Shown here piece by piece: positions 46,648-55,641 of a stretch of DNA of 64,000 bases (positions are counted from its first letter, which is position 1; each line of letters starts with the position of its first letter). Position numbers and translations under genes: made by a program. A model generated the notes under the pieces. The model ran no database searches and was not told the origin of the DNA. It saw only the letters and a program-made list of their open reading frames with translations. The DNA lies in contig NZ_CP013854.1 in the NCBI RefSeq assembly GCF_001698125.1, positions 3,224,001-3,288,000 on the forward strand, in the 5' to 3' direction. The DNA comes from Pseudonocardia sp. HH130630-07. Its GTDB lineage: Bacteria; Actinomycetota; Actinomycetes; Mycobacteriales; Pseudonocardiaceae.

Positions 46648-48423
46648 TCAGTCCTTGATCTCGCAGATCACGGTGCCCTGGGAGACCGAGGCGCCCTGCT
46701 CGGCGGTCAGGCCGGTGACGGTGCCGTCCTTGGTGGCGGTGACCGGGTTCTCCATCTTCATCGCCTCGAGGACGAGGATCAGGTCACCGGTCGCGACGGT
46801 GTCGCCGTCGGACACCGCGACCTTGATGATCGTGCCCTGCATCGGCGCGGTCACCGCGTCGCCGGAGACCTTCGCCCCGCCGCCGGCTCCGCTGCGCCGC
46901 CGCGGCGCGCCCTTCGCCGGGCCGCCGTTGCCGCCGCCCCCGCCGAGCGCGAGGTCACCGGGCAGCGACACCTCCAGCCGTCGCCCGCCGACCTCGACCA
47001 CCACGGTCCGGCGCTCCGCGGCCGACTCGTCGGCACCGGCACCACCGGCGAACGGCGGCACCGTGTTGTCCCACTCGGTCTCGATCCACCGGGTGTGCAC
47101 GGCGAAGGCCTCACCGGTCGTGGCGGTGAACGCCGGGTCGGTCACGACGAGCCGGTGGAAGTCCAGCACGGTGGCCATGCCCTCGACCCGGAACTCCTCC
47201 AGCGCGCGGCGGGCCCGCTGCAGGGCCTGCTGCCGGTCGGCGCCGGAGACGATCAGCTTCGCCAGCAGCGAGTCGAACTGGCCGCCGACGACCGACCCGT
47301 CCTCGACACCGGCGTCGAGCCGGACGCCGGGGCCCGCCGGGTAGTGGATCCGCTCGACGGTGCCCGGTGCCGGGAGGAAGTTGCGCCCGGCGTCCTCGCC
47401 GTTGATCCGGAACTCGATCGCGTGCCCGCGCGGCTCCGGGTCCCCGCCGAGCTCCAGCTCCTTGCCCTCGGCGATCCGGAACATCTGCCGGACCAGGTCG
47501 ATGCCGGTGGTCTCCTCCGAGACCGGGTGCTCGACCTGCAGCCGGGTGTTCACCTCCAGGAAGGTGATCATCCCGTCCTCGCCGATGAGGAACTCGACGG
47601 TGCCCGCGCCGTAGTAGCCGGCCTCCGTGCAGATCGCCTTGGACGCCTCGTAGAGGGTGCTGCGCTGCTCGTCGGTCAGGAACGGGGCCGGAGCCTCCTC
47701 GACCAGCTTCTGGAAGCGGCGCTGCAGCGAGCAGTCCCGGGTGCCCACGACGACGACGTTGCCGTGCTGGTCGGCCAGCACCTGGGTCTCGACGTGCCGC
47801 GGGCGGTCGAGGTAGCGCTCGACGAAGCACTCCCCACGGCCGAACGCCGCGGTGGCCTCCCGGACGGCGGACTCGTAGAGCTCGGCGACCTCGGAGCGCT
47901 CGCGGGCGACCTTCATGCCGCGTCCGCCGCCGCCGAACGCGGCCTTGATCGCCACCGGCAGGCCGTGCTCGTCGGCGAAGGCGAGCACCTCGTCGGCGTC
48001 GCCGACCGGGTTCTTCGTGCCCGGGACCAGGGGCGCACCGGCCCGCATCGCGATGTGCCGGGCGGTGACCTTGTCGCCCAGGTCGCGGATCGACTGCGGG
48101 GACGGCCCGATCCAGGTGATCCCCGCGTCGATGACGGCCTGGGCGAAGTCGGCGTTCTCGGACAGGAAGCCGTAGCCGGGGTGGATCGCGTCCGCCCCGG
48201 CCTGCTGCGCGGCGGCGACGACCTTGCCGATGTCGAGGTAGGACTCGGCCGCGGTGCTGCCGCCCAGCGCGAAGGCCTCGTCGGCGAGCCGGACGAACGG
48301 GGCGTCGCGGTCCGGGTCGGCGTAGACGGCGACGCTCCCCAGCCCCGCGTCCCTCGCGGCCCGGATCACCCGGACGGCGATCTCTCCCCGGTTGGCGACG
48401 AGCACTTTGCGCAGTGCGGGCAC
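46648..48423 (-). CDS. accA3: Acyl-CoA carboxylase alpha subunit (biotin carboxylase-BCCP, AccA3-like)
   Basis: A 591-residue subunit that carboxylates biotin with ATP and bicarbonate and carries the biotin. The biotin carboxylase domain begins [20 protein letters not shown] (in part), has the ATP-grasp glycine loop [13 protein letters not shown], and the metal/active-site block [15 protein letters not shown] Gly/Ala-rich linker leads to the biotinyl domain at the C-terminus with the biotinylation site EAMKMEN. GTG 48423 follows GGAGGAG. It would work with the beta and epsilon subunits encoded at 58.6-60.5 kb, making malonyl- or methylmalonyl-CoA for lipid synthesis. Confidence 0.95.
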   Translation of the reverse strand: MPALRKVLVANRGEIAVRVIRAARDAGLGSVAVYADPDRDAPFVRLADEAFALGGSTAAESYLDIGKVVAAAQQAGADAIHPGYGFLSENADFAQAVIDAGITWIGPSPQSIRDLGDKVTARHIAMRAGAPLVPGTKNPVGDADEVLAFADEHGLPVAIKAAFGGGGRGMKVARERSEVAELYESAVREATAAFGRGECFVERYLDRPRHVETQVLADQHGNVVVVGTRDCSLQRRFQKLVEEAPAPFLTDEQRSTLYEASKAICTEAGYYGAGTVEFLIGEDGMITFLEVNTRLQVEHPVSEETTGIDLVRQMFRIAEGKELELGGDPEPRGHAIEFRINGEDAGRNFLPAPGTVERIHYPAGPGVRLDAGVEDGSVVGGQFDSLLAKLIVSGADRQQALQRARRALEEFRVEGMATVLDFHRLVVTDPAFTATTGEAFAVHTRWIETEWDNTVPPFAGGAGADESAAERRTVVVEVGGRRLEVSLPGDLALGGGGGNGGPAKGAPRRRSGAGGGAKVSGDAVTAPMQGTIIKVAVSDGDTVATGDLILVLEAMKMENPVTATKDGTVTGLTAEQGASVSQGTVICEIKD

Positions 48424-48567
48424 GGTCGAACTCCTCCGGTCGCGCGCGCCGGCCCGATGCTCCGGCGCAGGGTTACCGGGGAGTGTAGAAGCGCGATCGG
48501 TGATCGGCCCGGCTGCGGCCCGCGGTGATGCCAATGTCACCCGGGCCGGGGGCGGGGCGGGATCGGT

Positions 48568-49077
48568 TCAGGAGCCGATCGGGCCGCGCCGCACCACGTC
48601 CCGCCACCGCAGCAGGCGCCGGGCGAACGCGGACCGCGGGACCGGGGCGGAGCGCCCGTCGTAGCGGAACGCGATCTCGCGCTCGTCCAGCTCACGGACC
48701 GCGCCCGCGCCGAGCAGGCCGGCCGCGGCGAGCTCGCGCGCCAGGTCCCAGCCCTCCCGGTCGGCGCCGTAGGGCGGGACGCCGGCGAACCGCCGGGCGT
48801 AGAGCGCGGCCCAGCCCGGGCCGGCGTCGTCGGCCAGCAGCGGCCACTGGACCGCGGTCCGCGCGGCGCGGGTGCGCAGCAGCGCGGACCGGGTGGCGGC
48901 GAGCAGCGGCTCCGGGAAGCCGGCGGGATCGGGCCCGCCCGCGACGAGCGCGGCGACCAGCGCCGCCTGCCGCTGGGCCAGTGGTGCGGCCCGGCCGGTG
49001 CGCGACGCGGACCGGGCCGGGCAGCGCCGCGATGCCGGGAGCGGGGTCCCGGGATCGGGTGGCCACAGGGCGTTCAC
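48568..49077 (-). CDS. Putative partner protein of the DUF692 enzyme
   Basis: A 169-residue protein of no family I can name with certainty. The N-terminal third is basic and Pro-rich. The rest is helical with LYARRFAGVPPYGADREGWDLA (in part), ELDEREIAFRYDGRSAPVPRSAFARRLLRWRDVV (in part). The GTG start overlaps the DUF692 stop by 4 bases (GTGA), so the two are coupled. DUF692 enzymes such as MbnB and TglH need a small partner (MbnC, TglI) that recruits the substrate peptide. By position and size this gene is the candidate for that role here (inference). Confidence 0.65.
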   Translation of the reverse strand: MNALWPPDPGTPLPASRRCPARSASRTGRAAPLAQRQAALVAALVAGGPDPAGFPEPLLAATRSALLRTRAARTAVQWPLLADDAGPGWAALYARRFAGVPPYGADREGWDLARELAAAGLLGAGAVRELDEREIAFRYDGRSAPVPRSAFARRLLRWRDVVRRGPIGS

Positions 49078-49952
49078 GACGGCACCCCGGTGGCCGGTGC
49101 CCGGCACGGCGACGGGTGCCCGGCGGCCGCCGCGATCGCCGCCAGCTCGGCCGCCAGCTCGGCCGCGGGCGGGTAGGCGCCGTCGCGTTCCAGCATCACC
49201 GGCGGCGGCTCGGGGAGCTGCCCGACGGTGTGCGCCAGCAGGTCGAGGACCTCCGGCCCGACCGGCGCGGTGTGCGTGTCGTGGACCAGGCCGTCGTGGT
49301 CGGCGCTGCCCGCGACGTGGCAGTACGCGATCGCCCCCGGCGGGAGGACGGCGAGCAGCGCGTCGATGTCGGCCCGCGGGTCGCGGCCCCGGTTGCGGGC
49401 GTTGACCCCCACGTTCGCCACGTCCAGCAGCAGCGGGGCGCCGGTCCGCTCGTGCAGCCGTAGCAGGAACCCGGCCTCGTCGAACTCGTCGTCGGGCCAG
49501 TCGAACAGGGCGGCGATCGGTTCCAGGGCGAGCGGGACGTCGAGCTCGGACCGGGTGCGCGCGACGTTGCCGGCCAGCACGTCCAGCGCCTCGCGGGTCC
49601 GCGGCAGCGGCAGCAGGTGCCCGGCCTCCATGCCGCCCGCCCGGACGAACGCGACGTGCTCGCTCGCGAGCACGGCCCCGGTGGCCCCGGTGCAGGCCGC
49701 GAGGTGCGCGACCCGGGCCGGGTCCAGGCCGTCGGGCGAGCCGAGCGAGAGCCGGACCCCGTGCACGACGACGTCGTGGCGCAGCAGGGACGCCGATACG
49801 TCGTCGCGCGCGGAGCCCGGCCGGATGGACTCGGCGATCACCTCGTGGAAGCCGAGCCCGGGCACGTCGTCCAGGGCGGCGGCGATCGCGCCCCGCCAGC
49901 CGGCGCCCGTGCCGCGCAGCCGGCGGTCGCCGGTGTCCCGGCGCGCCCCCAC
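49074..49952 (-). CDS. DUF692-family multinuclear iron-dependent oxidase (MbnB/TglH/BufB-like)
   Basis: A 292-residue TIM-barrel enzyme of the DUF692 family. The family blocks are in order: VPGLGFHEVIAES, VVVHGVRLSLGSPDG, LASEHVAFVRAGG and HLLPLPRTREAL, LALEPIAALFDWPDDEFDEAGFL (in part), LLLDVANVGVNARN, and YCHVAGSADHDGLVHDTHTAPV (in part). These hold the His/Asp/Glu ligands of the iron cluster. Characterised members oxidatively modify Cys residues in peptide substrates. GTG 49952 follows GGAG by about 3 bases. It is downstream of a membrane protein with a Gly/Cys tail, its probable substrate. Confidence 0.85.
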   Translation of the reverse strand: MGARRDTGDRRLRGTGAGWRGAIAAALDDVPGLGFHEVIAESIRPGSARDDVSASLLRHDVVVHGVRLSLGSPDGLDPARVAHLAACTGATGAVLASEHVAFVRAGGMEAGHLLPLPRTREALDVLAGNVARTRSELDVPLALEPIAALFDWPDDEFDEAGFLLRLHERTGAPLLLDVANVGVNARNRGRDPRADIDALLAVLPPGAIAYCHVAGSADHDGLVHDTHTAPVGPEVLDLLAHTVGQLPEPPPVMLERDGAYPPAAELAAELAAIAAAAGHPSPCRAPATGVPS

Positions 49953-49995
49953 AGCTCCACACCCCCCGGTGGCGGAGCCGCGGGGACGCACCGGC

Positions 49996-50022
49996 CGGTC
50001 GCGGGGCGCCGCCCCGCGACCG
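49996..50022 (-). terminator. 12-bp hairpin directly after the TIGR04222 gene
   Basis: CGGTCGCGGGGC and GCCCCGCGACCG pair perfectly around a 3-base loop, and the hairpin abuts the stop codon at 50023. No U-rich tail follows. Placed between a putative precursor gene and its modifying enzyme, it may act as an attenuator or a messenger-stabilising hairpin instead of a full terminator. Confidence 0.7.
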
Positions 50023-51006
50023 TCAGCCGCCGCAGCCACCGCCACCGCCACCGCCACCGCCGCCGCCGCCGCAGCCGCCTCCGCTGCCGCCGTCACCGCC
50101 GGAGAACCCGCCGCCCCCGAAGAACCCGCCGTCACCGGAGGACCCGCCCGATCCCGACGAGCCGGACCAGCTCCCGCCGCCCCCGCCCCCGCCGCCGAGC
50201 GCGGCGGCCTTCTGCGCGGCCAGCTCCTCGGCGAACGCCGGCTCGGACGCGAGCATCGCCCCCATGCCGAACGCACCCACGCTCAGCGCCGCCGCCCTCG
50301 CCCCGGCCGACGTCCAGTCCGGCCGCATCGCCGGCGACAGCACGTCGTGCCGGGCCCGGACCTCGGCGAGCGCGGTGGTGCCGATCCGGGTCCGGTCCGG
50401 TGCCCGCACGGCGAGCACCACGGTCACCACGCCCAGCACCACGACGAGCAGCACCAGGAACCCGACCGGGCGGCCGTTGCCGACCCCGGCCGCCAACCGG
50501 GCCGCGCCCAGCACGCAGACCGCGCCCGGCAGCCACGCCGTCGCCCGGTACCGGCTCCGGTCGCCCGCGGAGAGCAGCAGGCCGATCCCCTCCAGCCGCC
50601 GCCCGATGCGGGCCAGTTCGAGACGGACCGGCTCGTGGGTGTGCAGGGTCCGGCGCGGCGTCAGCCGGTACGCGCTGCGGTGGATCGCCTGCTGCAGCGG
50701 CGTCGCCGCCCGGGTCGGCCGGTTGCCGGCCTGGACCTGGCCCGACGTGCGGCGCGACGTGACCACGGTGCCGTCGACGTGCATCGCCGACAGCGCCGCG
50801 TACACGGCCAGTTCGGGGCCGCCGTTGAGGTAGGCGACATCCTCGGGCCGGGTGTCGAGGCCGTGCAGGCCGTACGGGTCGCCGCGCGCGATGTGCCGCC
50901 GTGCACGCACGGCGAGCAGTACGGCGACGACCCCGATCACCCCGTAGAGGACCAGGAACGTCGACCCGGGGATCCCCCAGGTCGCATCGGTGAGGTTCGT
51001 GCCCAT
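50023..51006 (-). CDS. TIGR04222-type membrane protein with Gly/Ser/Cys-rich C-terminal tail
   Basis: A 327-residue protein. A first membrane helix (about 14-34) precedes a cytoplasmic domain with DTRPEDVAYLNGGPELAVYAAL (in part), the mark of the TIGR04222 family. Two more helices lie at about 160-200. After SEPAFAEELAAQKAAALGG, the last about 65 residues are nearly only Gly and Ser with Phe and Trp, ending in Gly tracts holding Cys312 and Cys325, separated by 12 Gly. ATG 51006 is preceded by GGGGGTGG. With the DUF692 gene downstream, the tail is a plausible target for cysteine modification. Confidence 0.8.
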   Translation of the reverse strand: MGTNLTDATWGIPGSTFLVLYGVIGVVAVLLAVRARRHIARGDPYGLHGLDTRPEDVAYLNGGPELAVYAALSAMHVDGTVVTSRRTSGQVQAGNRPTRAATPLQQAIHRSAYRLTPRRTLHTHEPVRLELARIGRRLEGIGLLLSAGDRSRYRATAWLPGAVCVLGAARLAAGVGNGRPVGFLVLLVVVLGVVTVVLAVRAPDRTRIGTTALAEVRARHDVLSPAMRPDWTSAGARAAALSVGAFGMGAMLASEPAFAEELAAQKAAALGGGGGGGGSWSGSSGSGGSSGDGGFFGGGGFSGGDGGSGGGCGGGGGGGGGGGGCGG

Positions 51007-51027
51007 CTCCACCACCCCCAGCGGCGA

Positions 51028-51059
51028 GCGCACACTTCATCGTTCGAAGTAGTGTGCGC
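51028..51059. promoter_or_regulatory. Inverted repeat upstream of the TIGR04222 gene
   Basis: GCGCACACT (51028-51036) and AGTGTGCGC (51051-51059) are exact complements around 14 bases that contain TTCGAA. The repeat starts 22 bases before the ATG and may be an operator or a leader hairpin. Confidence 0.5.
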
Positions 51060-51122
51060 CCGCTCACTCGGGACGGAGCCGGATTTCACCGAGACTTGAG
51101 GTTGCCCCGGACCCCCCCGGGA

Positions 51123-51572
51123 TCAGGCGACGGCGGCCCGGACCTGGTTCTTGATCCGCGTGAGCATCGCGGCGATCCCGCGCAGCCGCAGCGGGCTGAC
51201 CGCCTCGGCGAGGCCCAGGTCGGTGTAGAAGTCGTCCGGTACGGCGAGCACCGCCGCGGCCGGCTGACCGTCCAGCCCGGTCCGCATGATCGAGGCGAAG
51301 CCCCGGGTGGTCGGGGCCTCCCGCGGTGCGGAGAAGAACAGGTGCACCGGCCGGTCGCCGTCGGCCCCGACCTCGACGGCCAGGAACAGCGGCGACTGGC
51401 ACTCGTGGACCTGCTCCATGGTGTCGGCCGCGTCGGCGTAGCGCTCCGGGAGGTCCGGCAGCTCCTGGGACAGCTCCAGCAGCAGCTGCAGCCGGTCCTT
51501 CGGGCCGAGGGCCGCGAAGTCGTCCACCAGCTCTGCCAGGTCCGGCGGGAGCTGCTCGGTCCGTTCGGTCAT
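51123..51572 (-). CDS. sufE: SufE-family sulfur acceptor protein
   Basis: A 149-residue SufE protein that accepts persulfide sulfur from a cysteine desulfurase for Fe-S cluster or thiocofactor synthesis. The active Cys lies in [11 protein letters not shown] (about residue 59), and the rest follows the family ([17 protein letters not shown]). The ATG overlaps the stop of the rhodanese gene by 4 bases, so sulfur transfer proteins are co-translated. The same sseA-sufE order occurs in M. tuberculosis (Rv3283-Rv3284, from memory). Confidence 0.92.
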   Translation of the reverse strand: MTERTEQLPPDLAELVDDFAALGPKDRLQLLLELSQELPDLPERYADAADTMEQVHECQSPLFLAVEVGADGDRPVHLFFSAPREAPTTRGFASIMRTGLDGQPAAAVLAVPDDFYTDLGLAEAVSPLRLRGIAAMLTRIKNQVRAAVA

Positions 51573-52459
51573 GCCGACCCGCGCTCCTCGCCCTGGACGA
51601 TCGGGACGCGCACGGCGTTGCCCCACTCGGTCCAGGAACCGTCGTAGTTGCGGACCGTGCCGAAGCCCAGCAGGTGGGTCAGCACGAACCAGGTGTGGCT
51701 CGAACGCTCGCCGATCCGGCAGTAGGCGACGACCTCGTCGGAGGACTTCAGGCCCTGTTCCTGCTCGTAGATGGCCGACAGCTCGGCCCGGGGCCGGAAC
51801 GAGCCGTCCTCGGCGGCGGCCCGGGCCCACGGCACGCTCGCGGCGCCCGGGATGTGCCCGCCGCGCACGGCACCCTCCTGCGGGTAGTCCGGCATGTGCA
51901 GCTTCTCGCCGGTGTACTCCTGCGGGGACCGCACGTCGACCAGGGGCTTGCCGAGGTGGGCCAGCACGTCGTCCTTGAAGGCGCGGATGCCCGCGTCGTC
52001 CCGCTCGACGACCGGGTACTCCGCCCGCTGCGGCTCCGGGGTGCCGGTGACCATCTCGCGGCCCTCGGCGACCCACTTGGAGCGGCCGCCGTCGAGCAGC
52101 CGCACGTCGGCGTGGCCGAACAGCGAGAACACCCACAGGGCGTAGGCGGCCCACCAGTTGTTGCGGTCGCCGTAGACGACGATCGTGGTGTCCCGGCCGA
52201 TGCCGCGCTCGGACATGATCTCGGCGAACCGGGTGCCGTCGACGTAGTCCCGGGTGACCGGGTCGTTCAGCTCGGTGTGCCAGTCGACCTTCACCGCGCC
52301 CGGGATGTGCCCGGTGTCGTAGAGCAGAACGTCCTCGTCGGACTCCACGACCACGAGACCCGGATCCTTCAGGTGCTCGGCCAGCCACCCGGTGGTGACC
52401 AGGCGCTCGGGGTGCGCGTACTCGGCGAGCTTCGCGTCGGGGTCGTTCTCCACAGCCAT
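51569..52459 (-). CDS. sseA: Thiosulfate sulfurtransferase (rhodanese, SseA/CysA2-like)
   Basis: A 296-residue two-domain rhodanese. The N-terminal domain has [19 protein letters not shown] (inactive copy) and [14 protein letters not shown]. The C-terminal domain carries the active Cys in [17 protein letters not shown], followed by [10 protein letters not shown]. It moves sulfane sulfur from thiosulfate or another donor to an acceptor, probably linked to SufE encoded next. ATG 52459 has TACCCT 6 bases upstream and no ribosome site. Confidence 0.93.
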   Translation of the reverse strand: MAVENDPDAKLAEYAHPERLVTTGWLAEHLKDPGLVVVESDEDVLLYDTGHIPGAVKVDWHTELNDPVTRDYVDGTRFAEIMSERGIGRDTTIVVYGDRNNWWAAYALWVFSLFGHADVRLLDGGRSKWVAEGREMVTGTPEPQRAEYPVVERDDAGIRAFKDDVLAHLGKPLVDVRSPQEYTGEKLHMPDYPQEGAVRGGHIPGAASVPWARAAAEDGSFRPRAELSAIYEQEQGLKSSDEVVAYCRIGERSSHTWFVLTHLLGFGTVRNYDGSWTEWGNAVRVPIVQGEERGSA

Positions 52460-52465
52460 GGCGGG

Positions 52466-52471
52466 AGGGTA
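52466..52471 (-). promoter_or_regulatory. -10 box of sseA, probable leaderless transcript
   Basis: On the minus strand TACCCT lies exactly 6 bases before the ATG at 52459. Confidence 0.45.
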
Positions 52472-52488
52472 ACCGCGCGGTCCGACAC

Positions 52489-53118
52489 TCACACCGGTCG
52501 CGGGCCCCACAGGTCCACCACGCCCACCCCGACCTCGCCGAGCAGCCGCCGCAGCAGCGGCAGGCTGATCCCGATCACGTTGGACGGGTGCCCGTCGATG
52601 CTCTCGACGAACCAGCCGCCGAGCCCGTCGAGGGTGAAGGCCCCGGCGACCGCGAGCGGCTCCCCGCTGGCGAGGTAGGCCTCCAGCTCGGCGTGGTCCG
52701 GCTCGGCGAACCGGACGGTGGTCCCGGCGTGCGCCTGCGCCCGCCGGGCGACCGTCCCGCCGTCGAGCCGCAGGACGGCGTGCCCGGTGAGCAGCTCGCC
52801 GGTGCGTCCGGCCATGGTCTTCCAGCGCCGCCGGGCGGTGTCCGGGTCGTGCGGCTTGCCCACCAGCTCACCGTCGATGCGCAGCATCGAGTCGCAGCCG
52901 ACCACCACGGCGTCCGGGTGCTCGATCGCGACCCGCTCGACGACCGCGGCGGCCTTCGCGGCGGCGAGCACCGTGACGGCGTCGCCCGGGTCGGCGTCCG
53001 GCTGGGCGGCGAGCAGGGCGTCCTCGTCGACGTCCGCGATCTCGACGAGCGGGTCGGCACCGGCGGCGCGCAGTACCGAGAGGCGGGCGGGGGACGCGGA
53101 AGCGAGGACCAGGCGCAC
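52489..53118 (-). CDS. maf: Maf-family nucleoside triphosphate pyrophosphatase
   Basis: A 209-residue house-cleaning pyrophosphatase that removes noncanonical or modified nucleotides. The N-terminal signature is [18 protein letters not shown], the catalytic region is [19 protein letters not shown], and [12 protein letters not shown] and [16 protein letters not shown] (substrate-binding end) complete it. GTG 53118 was chosen as the codon giving the standard N-terminus. It sits 29 bases upstream of sseA on the same strand. Confidence 0.93.
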   Translation of the reverse strand: MRLVLASASPARLSVLRAAGADPLVEIADVDEDALLAAQPDADPGDAVTVLAAAKAAAVVERVAIEHPDAVVVGCDSMLRIDGELVGKPHDPDTARRRWKTMAGRTGELLTGHAVLRLDGGTVARRAQAHAGTTVRFAEPDHAELEAYLASGEPLAVAGAFTLDGLGGWFVESIDGHPSNVIGISLPLLRRLLGEVGVGVVDLWGPRPV

Positions 53119-53135
53119 CCACCGGACGCTACGGG

Positions 53136-53786
53136 CTACCGCCCGGCGAGCCCGTGCCGGTAGGCGTAGCCGACGGCCTGCGCCCGGTCCCGCAGCCCGG
53201 TCTTGGCGAACAGGTGGTTGACGTGCGTCTTCACCGTGGCCTCGCCGACCACGAGCCGGCGGGCGATCTCGGTGTTGGACAGCCCGTCCGCGATCAGCGC
53301 GAGCACCTCCACCTCGCGCGGGGTCAGCCCGTCCGGTGGCTCGGCCGGCTCGGGCCGTGTGCCACCGGACCGGGCCGAGACCAGCCGGGCCAGCACCGAC
53401 GCGTCCACCGTGGAGACCCCGTCGGCGGCCGAGCGCAGGGCCCGGCCGATGGCCTCGGCGTCGGCGTCCTTGGACAGCCAGCCCGAGGCTCCGGCGGCGA
53501 TCGCGTCGACCACGGCGTCGTCGTCGACGTAGGTGGTCAGCACGACGACCGCGGTGCCGGGATGGTCGGTGCGGACCCGCCGCGTCGCCTCGACACCGTC
53601 GCCCGCGGGCATCCGCAGGTCGGTGAGCAGGACGTCCGGCGCCAGCTCGGCGACGAGCCCGACCGCGGAGTCGCCGCCGGCCGCCGTCCCGACGACGTCG
53701 ATGCCCTCGAGCAGGCCGAGCACGGTCGCCAGCCCGTCCCGGACGATCCGCTGGTCGTCGGCCAGCACCACCCGCAGCGCGCTCAT
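53136..53786 (-). CDS. NarL/LuxR-type response regulator
   Basis: A 216-residue two-component regulator. The receiver domain has the acidic pair DDQ (about 10-12), the phosphoacceptor Asp in VLLTDLRMPAGDG (about 55), and Thr and Lys at LTTYVDD and LSKDADA. The C-terminal LuxR HTH is LTPREVEVLALIADGLSNTEIARRL (in part), then VKTHVNHLFAK. The ATG overlaps the histidine kinase stop by 4 bases. Its targets are unknown. The nearest candidates are the CcdC-like gene and neighbours. Confidence 0.93.
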   Translation of the reverse strand: MSALRVVLADDQRIVRDGLATVLGLLEGIDVVGTAAGGDSAVGLVAELAPDVLLTDLRMPAGDGVEATRRVRTDHPGTAVVVLTTYVDDDAVVDAIAAGASGWLSKDADAEAIGRALRSAADGVSTVDASVLARLVSARSGGTRPEPAEPPDGLTPREVEVLALIADGLSNTEIARRLVVGEATVKTHVNHLFAKTGLRDRAQAVGYAYRHGLAGR

Positions 53787-54937
53787 CGCACGATCCTCTC
53801 CCCGGCGTCCGCCGGGATCCGCAACCGGACCCGCCAGCCGTCCCCGGTGGCGCCGGTCTCCAGCTCGGCACCGACCAGCGCCGCCCGCTCGGCCATCCCG
53901 ACCAGGCCCGACCCCGCGCCGTCGGCGGGGGCCGGGGGACCGGATCCGGAGTCGCGCACCTCCAGCTCGGCGCCGTCGCCGGTGCCGCGCAGCGACACCG
54001 TCACCGGGGCGCCCGGCGCGTGCTTGCGCGCGTTGCTCAGTGCCTCCTGTGCGGTCCGCAGCACCGTCTCGCCCTCCCGTCCGCCGAGCCGCAGGTCCGG
54101 GTCGACGTGCACCGTCGCGTCCGGGTGCGCGTCGGCCAGCGTGTGCAGCTCGGCGCCGACGTCGACCGGGCCGGGGCCCTCGCGCAGCGCCCGGACCGCC
54201 CGGCGGGCCTCGGCGATGCCGTCGGAGGCGAGGCGTTGGGCCCGCTCGATCTGAGCGACGGTGTCCTCGGCCGCCCCGTCGCGCAGCGCCATCAGCCGGG
54301 CCCCCTGCAGCTGGACGGCGAGCGCGGACAGCGAGTGCGCCAGCACGTCGTGCACGTCGCGGGCGACCCGGGCCCGGTCGGTGACGGCCTCGGCGCGGGC
54401 GTGCTCCTCGCGGGCCCTGGCGTCGGCGACGAGCGCGCCCTCGTGCTCCTCGGCCCGGCGCGCCGCGTCGCGGCGGGCCATCCCGAACAGCATCAGCGCG
54501 GCGACCGCCGCGATGACGGCGACCGGGTCCCACAGCGACTCGTACGGGCCCACCACCAGCACCAGCAGGCAGGCGTTGAGCCCCGAGACGACGGCCGCGG
54601 TCCGGGTCGGCAGCCGCATCCCGGTGATGAGGGCGGCCAGCATCGGGAACCCGGCGGCGGCCGTCCAGCCGTCGGACCCGGCGAGGAGCACGGCGCCGCC
54701 CCCGACCAGCACGACGATCACCGCGTACAGCGTGCGCCCGGAGATCCCGGGCCGGAAGGAGAACAGCAGCCATCCGGCCACGGCCGGGACGATGCCGACC
54801 GGGTAGAGCCACACCGGGGAGACCTGCTGGCCGCGGCCGAGCACCAGCAGGCCCAGCAGCAGCGGCAGCCAGAGCAGTGACATCAGCAGGGCCGGGACCC
54901 CGGGCCTGCCGGGCCCGCGACCGGCGGCGGCATTCAT
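53783..54937 (-). CDS. HisKA_3-type sensor histidine kinase
   Basis: A 384-residue membrane histidine kinase. About five to six membrane helices occupy residues 15-160 without a large extracellular loop, which suggests sensing within the membrane. A short coiled coil leads to the phosphoacceptor His in VARDVHDVLAHSLSALAVQL. The ATPase domain has QEALSNARKHAPG (N box) and GSGLVGMAERAALVG (G box). It is coupled to the downstream regulator through ATGA and lies 36 bases after the CcdC-like gene. Confidence 0.92.
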   Translation of the reverse strand: MNAAAGRGPGRPGVPALLMSLLWLPLLLGLLVLGRGQQVSPVWLYPVGIVPAVAGWLLFSFRPGISGRTLYAVIVVLVGGGAVLLAGSDGWTAAAGFPMLAALITGMRLPTRTAAVVSGLNACLLVLVVGPYESLWDPVAVIAAVAALMLFGMARRDAARRAEEHEGALVADARAREEHARAEAVTDRARVARDVHDVLAHSLSALAVQLQGARLMALRDGAAEDTVAQIERAQRLASDGIAEARRAVRALREGPGPVDVGAELHTLADAHPDATVHVDPDLRLGGREGETVLRTAQEALSNARKHAPGAPVTVSLRGTGDGAELEVRDSGSGPPAPADGAGSGLVGMAERAALVGAELETGATGDGWRVRLRIPADAGERIVR

Positions 54938-54973
54938 CGTTTCACCTTGGCACAGATCGGTGGTGGTGCCGGA

Positions 54974-55468
54974 TCAGGCGGCGGACCGGCGGCGGGCCGG
55001 GGCGCCGACCGGGATCCCGGACGCGGCGACCCGGTTGCGCAGCACGAACCCCTGCAGCAGCAGGCCGGCCCCGAACACGAGCGTCGTCGTCGAGGTCAGC
55101 AGCGGCCCGGCGCCGAGCGCGGTGCCGACCGCCCCCGCGACGAGCCGCAACCCGATCGTGAGGACCCAGCCCACGAGCAGGGCGACCGAGCCGCGGCGGT
55201 AGAGCAGCCCGTCCCGGGCCTCCAGCCGGAACGCCCGGCCACGCAGCACGCCGAGCGCGGCGGCGAGCACGAGCTCCCCGGCGAGCAGCGCGACCCCGGT
55301 CGCGGTGACCGGCGGGGCCGCCGTGGTCAGCGTCGTCACCCCGAGGGCCAGCACGACGACCGGGAGCACGACGTCCCGGTTCCCCGGCCGGACGAAACCG
55401 CCGCTGAACTGGCGGTACAGCACGAGCCCGACGACGGCGACGGTGATGAAGAGCGTGGTGGTGTCCAT
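54974..55468 (-). CDS. CcdC/DUF1453-like membrane protein
   Basis: A 164-residue protein with about five membrane helices and short loops, starting MDTTTLFITVAVVGLVLYRQ. The GNRDVVLPVVVLALG stretch and GLLYRRGSVALLVGWVLTIGLR (in part) resemble DUF1453 proteins, a family that includes CcdC of Bacillus. Its function is unknown. It is upstream of the histidine kinase on the same strand and could be a sensing partner or a target of the two-component system. Confidence 0.7.
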   Translation of the reverse strand: MDTTTLFITVAVVGLVLYRQFSGGFVRPGNRDVVLPVVVLALGVTTLTTAAPPVTATGVALLAGELVLAAALGVLRGRAFRLEARDGLLYRRGSVALLVGWVLTIGLRLVAGAVGTALGAGPLLTSTTTLVFGAGLLLQGFVLRNRVAASGIPVGAPARRRSAA

Positions 55469-55604
55469 GCCGACGACGATCGTCCGCGGGACCGGTCCGG
55501 CGCGTCGGCGCGACGGTCGATCCCGGGTGGATCCGGGGCGTCCACCCGGGGGTGGACGCCGGGTCCGGAACCGCGGATCGGCCGTCGGGGGACGGGGCGC
55601 CGGT

Positions 55605-55610
55605 TAGCCT
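55605..55610 (+). promoter_or_regulatory. Candidate -10 box of the second DUF3558 locus
   Basis: TAGCCT lies 31 bases before the lipoprotein start. A clear -35 is not visible. Confidence 0.35.
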
Positions 55611-55641
55611 GTGCGTCCCCTCGTCCGTTGCGGAGGATCAC

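Noticed and set aside
51569-52510. An 18-residue longer N-terminus for the rhodanese gene
   Set aside because: The extension would overlap maf, and the ATG at 52459 matches the family start and has a -10 box 6 bases upstream.
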